Assembly: GCA_020161775.1 (NCBI GenBank)
Contig: JAIUOW010000006.1
Location: 165,240 to 229,239 of the forward strand
Origin: Pseudomonadota bacterium
GTDB taxonomy: Bacteria > Pseudomonadota > Gammaproteobacteria > Burkholderiales > Burkholderiaceae_C
Direction of reading: 5' to 3'
DNA: 64,000 nt
This document shows positions 61,544 to 64,000 of this stretch, one piece after another. The stretch's first letter is position 1. Every line of letters begins with the position of its first letter. The translations under genes were made by a program, and so were the position numbers. The notes under the pieces are model-generated. The model had not been told where the DNA came from, ran no database searches, and saw nothing but the letters and a program-made list of their open reading frames with translations.

Positions 61544-62338
61544 TCAATAGTAATTGCCGACCAGCGACACCACTTCGATCAGCACCAGCACGGCAAACAC
61601 CCGCACCAGGCCCTGCAGCTCGTCGCTGGTGCGCCAGCCGGCCGGATTGCTCTCGTACAGGCCGGCGGCCATGGGCATGAGCGACACGGCCAGGCTGAAG
61701 AACAGCGTCTTGAGCGTAAACACCAGCGTCACCGCCGGGTTGAACACCTGGCCAAACATGCGGGTGTAGGCGGGCAGGCCCGCGAGCGTGAAGCCGTACA
61801 CCGCCAGGTAGGCCAGCACCATGGCCACCACGCAGCTCAAGGCGGCCAGCGTGATGACCGAGAACATGCCCGCGACCACGCGCGGCAGCAGCTCGCTCGC
61901 GACCGGGTCCACGCCTTGCGCGCGCAAGGCGTCCAGCTGGCCGCGCCGGCGCATCTGCGCCAGCTCTGCCCCGTTGGGAATCGTGCAGCGCAGCGCCACG
62001 AACAGCGCCGCCGTCAGCGGGATCAGCTCCAGCACCAGGACGCGAATGACCATCTCCAGTGCGTACTGCGTCAGGCCGTAGCTGAGCGCCGTGACCACCA
62101 CGATGCGCGTGATCACCAGGCTGACCAGCGCGCACAGCACGGTAAACCAGGTGAGCACCGGCGCCGTGTCCAGGTAGATGTGGCGCGCCATGGCCTGGCG
62201 GTTGGCCGCGCCGTAGCTGGACGGCGACAGCGCCAGCACCAGCATCAGCGCGCCAAAGTGCACGATGCGCCACCAGGCCACCGCCCAGCGCCAGGGCGCG
62301 CGGGCCGCGCGGTGCAGCGTTTGATTCACCTGGGGCAT
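61544..62338 (-). CDS. mlaE: MlaE-type ABC permease, 3' exon only (5' part beyond group II intron)
   Basis: The visible coding part gives 264 residues with about six membrane helices and the MlaE core (RIVVVTALSYGLTQYALEMV, LVLELIPLTAALFVALRCTI). An ATG at 62338 seems to begin it (MPQVNQTLHRAARA), but the predicted intron 3' splice site falls inside this ATG. The frame also stays open into intron sequence to 62452. The native gene therefore probably continues in a 5' exon outside the window. Betaproteobacterial relatives often carry an extra N-terminal region. Confidence 0.75.
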   Translation of the reverse strand: MPQVNQTLHRAARAPWRWAVAWWRIVHFGALMLVLALSPSSYGAANRQAMARHIYLDTAPVLTWFTVLCALVSLVITRIVVVTALSYGLTQYALEMVIRVLVLELIPLTAALFVALRCTIPNGAELAQMRRRGQLDALRAQGVDPVASELLPRVVAGMFSVITLAALSCVVAMVLAYLAVYGFTLAGLPAYTRMFGQVFNPAVTLVFTLKTLFFSLAVSLMPMAAGLYESNPAGWRTSDELQGLVRVFAVLVLIEVVSLVGNYY

Positions 62339-62413
62339 GGAGGGTAGGAAGGAAGCCTCTCGGCCTCCCTCCCCCCTAAGAACCGGACGTGCGCCTTTCG
62401 ACGCATCCGGCTC
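62337..62413 (-). ncRNA. Group II intron RNA domains V and VI
   Basis: Domain V has the catalytic AGC triad near its 5' side, a GAAA tetraloop and the usual 34-nt length. Domain VI pairs GAGGCC with GGCTTC around a GAGA loop and leaves one unpaired adenine (62345) as branch point candidate. Confidence 0.88.
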
Positions 62414-62474
62414 ACGCGCGACCACTGGATCGGTAGCTTCATTGGGCTGCATTGCCCTAGTCTACTTCTCCAGA

Positions 62475-64000
62475 TTAAAGTCCCCGTGCTGGGACCGGCT
62501 TGGTTACCTCCAAACCCAGGGCGTGTACCCGCCGGTGACAGACCGGGTGCAGAAGCACCCGGTTGGAAAGAGCATGGCTCCCCCCGTATTCGCGATAGAC
62601 GATGTGGTGATCGTCCATAGCGCTCGAACTGTCAATGAATTGCTCACACAAGACGCACTTGCCGCCTTGCTGCATCCACAGCTTCAGGCGCTGGGCGTCC
62701 CAGATGTCTTGCGACATCCGGGCCGTCAGCAACCCTTCCGCATAGGCAAACCACGCAGGGTCAAACGGGTTGTATTTCCCGTCGACTTTCTGATGGCGGA
62801 CAATTTTCGTGTCCGCGAGCTGGTACAAGACCAGCGACCTCAGATCTCCATTTTTGCCAGGCAAGTCCACTGCCATGACCCGGCGTGAGCCGAGTCGTGG
62901 CCAGTAGTGGTCATAGACCCACTTGCCCGTCTTTCTGGGATGCCGGCGCCGCCCCCACTTCATCAACCTCCAGTAAATCAGGTGGTCGAGTCGTGAGAAC
63001 GTCGCTTTGGCAACCACTCCCTTGTGGTACTCAGCCCAGCCGCGGAGCACTGGATTGAGTTTTCTGATGAGCACTTCGCGTGGAACTGACAGCGAACGTC
63101 TGATGACCTCACTTGCCTTGCTGTAGAACGCCTTCACGTTTTTCCTGCTCGGCTTGATCAGCATCTTTCCGTCGTACTTCCGGAAATTCCACCCCAGGAA
63201 ATCGAACCCTTCATCGATGTGCACGATCTTGGTTTTCTCCTCGGAGAACTGCAGACCCCGCTCGCGCAGGAATTCCACAATCCAAGGTTTGACCTGTGTT
63301 GCCAGCAACTCTTTGGAGTCCCCGGTCACCACAAAATCGTCTGCATATCGAACCAGATTCACTTTCGCCTGGTCAGCCGCTTTGGACCCGAGTTCCTTTT
63401 TGAGGAACTGCTTGAGTCCGCGCTCCAACCCGTTCAGGGTGATGTTCGCCAATGTCGGCGAAATGATCCCGCCTTGCGGCGTTCCCATTTCGGTTCGGTG
63501 CAGTTGTCCTCTGTCGACGACACCTGCTTTCAACCACTTGCGGAGAACACGTTTGTTCATGTGAACATTCGCTAGCAACCAGTCGTGATTGATGTTGTCG
63601 AAGAACCCCGTGATATCCGCGTCCAAAATCCATTGGGCCGAAGCCTTCTGGGATAACGACACGAACAACTGGCTCCGGGCATCGTGCGTTGATCGTCCTT
63701 TGCGAAAGCCGTAGCTATTCGGATCGGACGCACATTCAGACACCGGTTCCAGCGCGAGCAGGTACAGGGCCTGCATCGCCCTGTCGAACATGGTCGGAAT
63801 GCCCAGAGGGCGCTCTTTCCCGTTCGCTTTCGGAATCCAGACTCGCCGCAAAGGCTTCGCCCGGTATCCCCTTTTGTTCAATCGACACACCGCATTCCAT
63901 TTGGCCGTCGATGACGGCCAGAGTTCGCGGTCGACGCCACTCGTCCGCTTCCCTTGGTTCTCGGTAACTTTCCTGACCGCCAATGCCTTGGCCTGCCAGG
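62475..64000 (-). CDS. Group II intron-encoded reverse transcriptase-maturase with HNH domain (partial)
   Basis: The frame is open to the window edge, so the N-terminus is missing; a TTG at 63983 is not a reliable start. At least 508 residues include RT0-7 motifs (YGFRKGRSTHDARSQL, TPQGGIISPTLANI, LVRYADDFVV), the GIIM maturase domain (LNPVLRGWAEYHKGVVAKAT) and a C-terminal HNH (CVLCEQ...DDHHIVYREYGG...HPVCHRRVH). All catalytic residues appear intact, so the intron may be mobile. Confidence 0.93.
   Translation of the reverse strand, partial: WQAKALAVRKVTENQGKRTSGVDRELWPSSTAKWNAVCRLNKRGYRAKPLRRVWIPKANGKERPLGIPTMFDRAMQALYLLALEPVSECASDPNSYGFRKGRSTHDARSQLFVSLSQKASAQWILDADITGFFDNINHDWLLANVHMNKRVLRKWLKAGVVDRGQLHRTEMGTPQGGIISPTLANITLNGLERGLKQFLKKELGSKAADQAKVNLVRYADDFVVTGDSKELLATQVKPWIVEFLRERGLQFSEEKTKIVHIDEGFDFLGWNFRKYDGKMLIKPSRKNVKAFYSKASEVIRRSLSVPREVLIRKLNPVLRGWAEYHKGVVAKATFSRLDHLIYWRLMKWGRRRHPRKTGKWVYDHYWPRLGSRRVMAVDLPGKNGDLRSLVLYQLADTKIVRHQKVDGKYNPFDPAWFAYAEGLLTARMSQDIWDAQRLKLWMQQGGKCVLCEQFIDSSSAMDDHHIVYREYGGSHALSNRVLLHPVCHRRVHALGLEVTKPVPARGL

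Larger units (their letters stand above)
62337..64000 (-). mobile_element. Group II intron (3' part; 5' end beyond window)
   Basis: An intron-encoded RT-maturase frame is followed by a canonical domain V (62413-62380, 34 nt, starting GAGCC with a GAAA tetraloop) and a domain VI helix. A bulged A at 62345 lies eight nt before an AT end at 62338-62337. The 5' end is outside the window, so the full length, EBS/IBS pairing and class cannot be checked. Confidence 0.92.

Noticed and set aside
62338-62452. Longer MlaE start within the intron
   Set aside because: This sequence is the intron's 3' region (domains V and VI), so the 38 extra residues are not native protein.

Overview
The window is high-GC DNA from a betaproteobacterium, most likely a member of the Comamonadaceae. 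The evidence is the host gene set and order: miaB, a GlrK/QseG/GlrR-type operon, opgGH, ffh next to a CcsA-like gene, pilSR-ampD, nrdAB, an Ala/Lys-rich H1-like protein and an mla operon. This is an inference from gene content, not from a marker gene.

Positions 1 to about 31.1 kb are a Mu-like transposable prophage whose left end lies outside the window. The late genes read leftward (minus strand): lysis (15.4-13.7 kb), terminase, portal and Mu-F-like head protein (13.7-8.8 kb), a fused protease/capsid protein (8.2-5.9 kb), connector and tail-tube genes (5.7-2.8 kb), a tail chaperone with a programmed -1 frameshift (2.8-2.06 kb) and the tape measure protein running off the edge. The LexA-type repressor (16.8-16.0 kb, minus) faces the early operon (plus): ner, transposase A, B ATPase, a run of small genes, gam, gemA, a PAPS-reductase-like gene and a Mor/C-family activator. 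After a strong terminator comes a repeat-rich, gene-free stretch that probably holds the right end. The order is permuted relative to Mu, because the early module sits at the right end.

The main discovery is a complete diversity-generating retroelement (DGR) inside the early operon at 25.66-28.66 kb. It has two target genes with 105-bp variable repeats, an Avd-like accessory gene, a 105-bp template repeat with eight AAC codons, and a 368-aa reverse transcriptase (YVDD and SSQ motifs). VR1 differs from the template at 12 positions and VR2 at 10 positions before the last base; all 22 fall on template adenines. Both variable repeats are followed by the same 26-bp hairpin-containing repeat. The cassette lies far from the tail genes, in the transposition/early operon.

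From 31.28 kb the DNA looks like host chromosome: a RelB/RelE-type toxin-antitoxin pair, miaB, the two-component/lipoprotein operon, opgGH, ffh, cytochrome-assembly-like gene, pilSR, ampD, nrdAB with two tandem NrdR-box-like sites, an H1-like protein, a CitE-like lyase, a TauE-family permease, an MgtC-family protein, dbpA, an acyltransferase, an FKBP isomerase and an mla-type lipid transport operon. The last is interrupted by a group II intron (62.34 kb to beyond 64 kb) whose 3' end appears to fall inside the permease gene. No rRNA, tRNA or CRISPR array was recognised.
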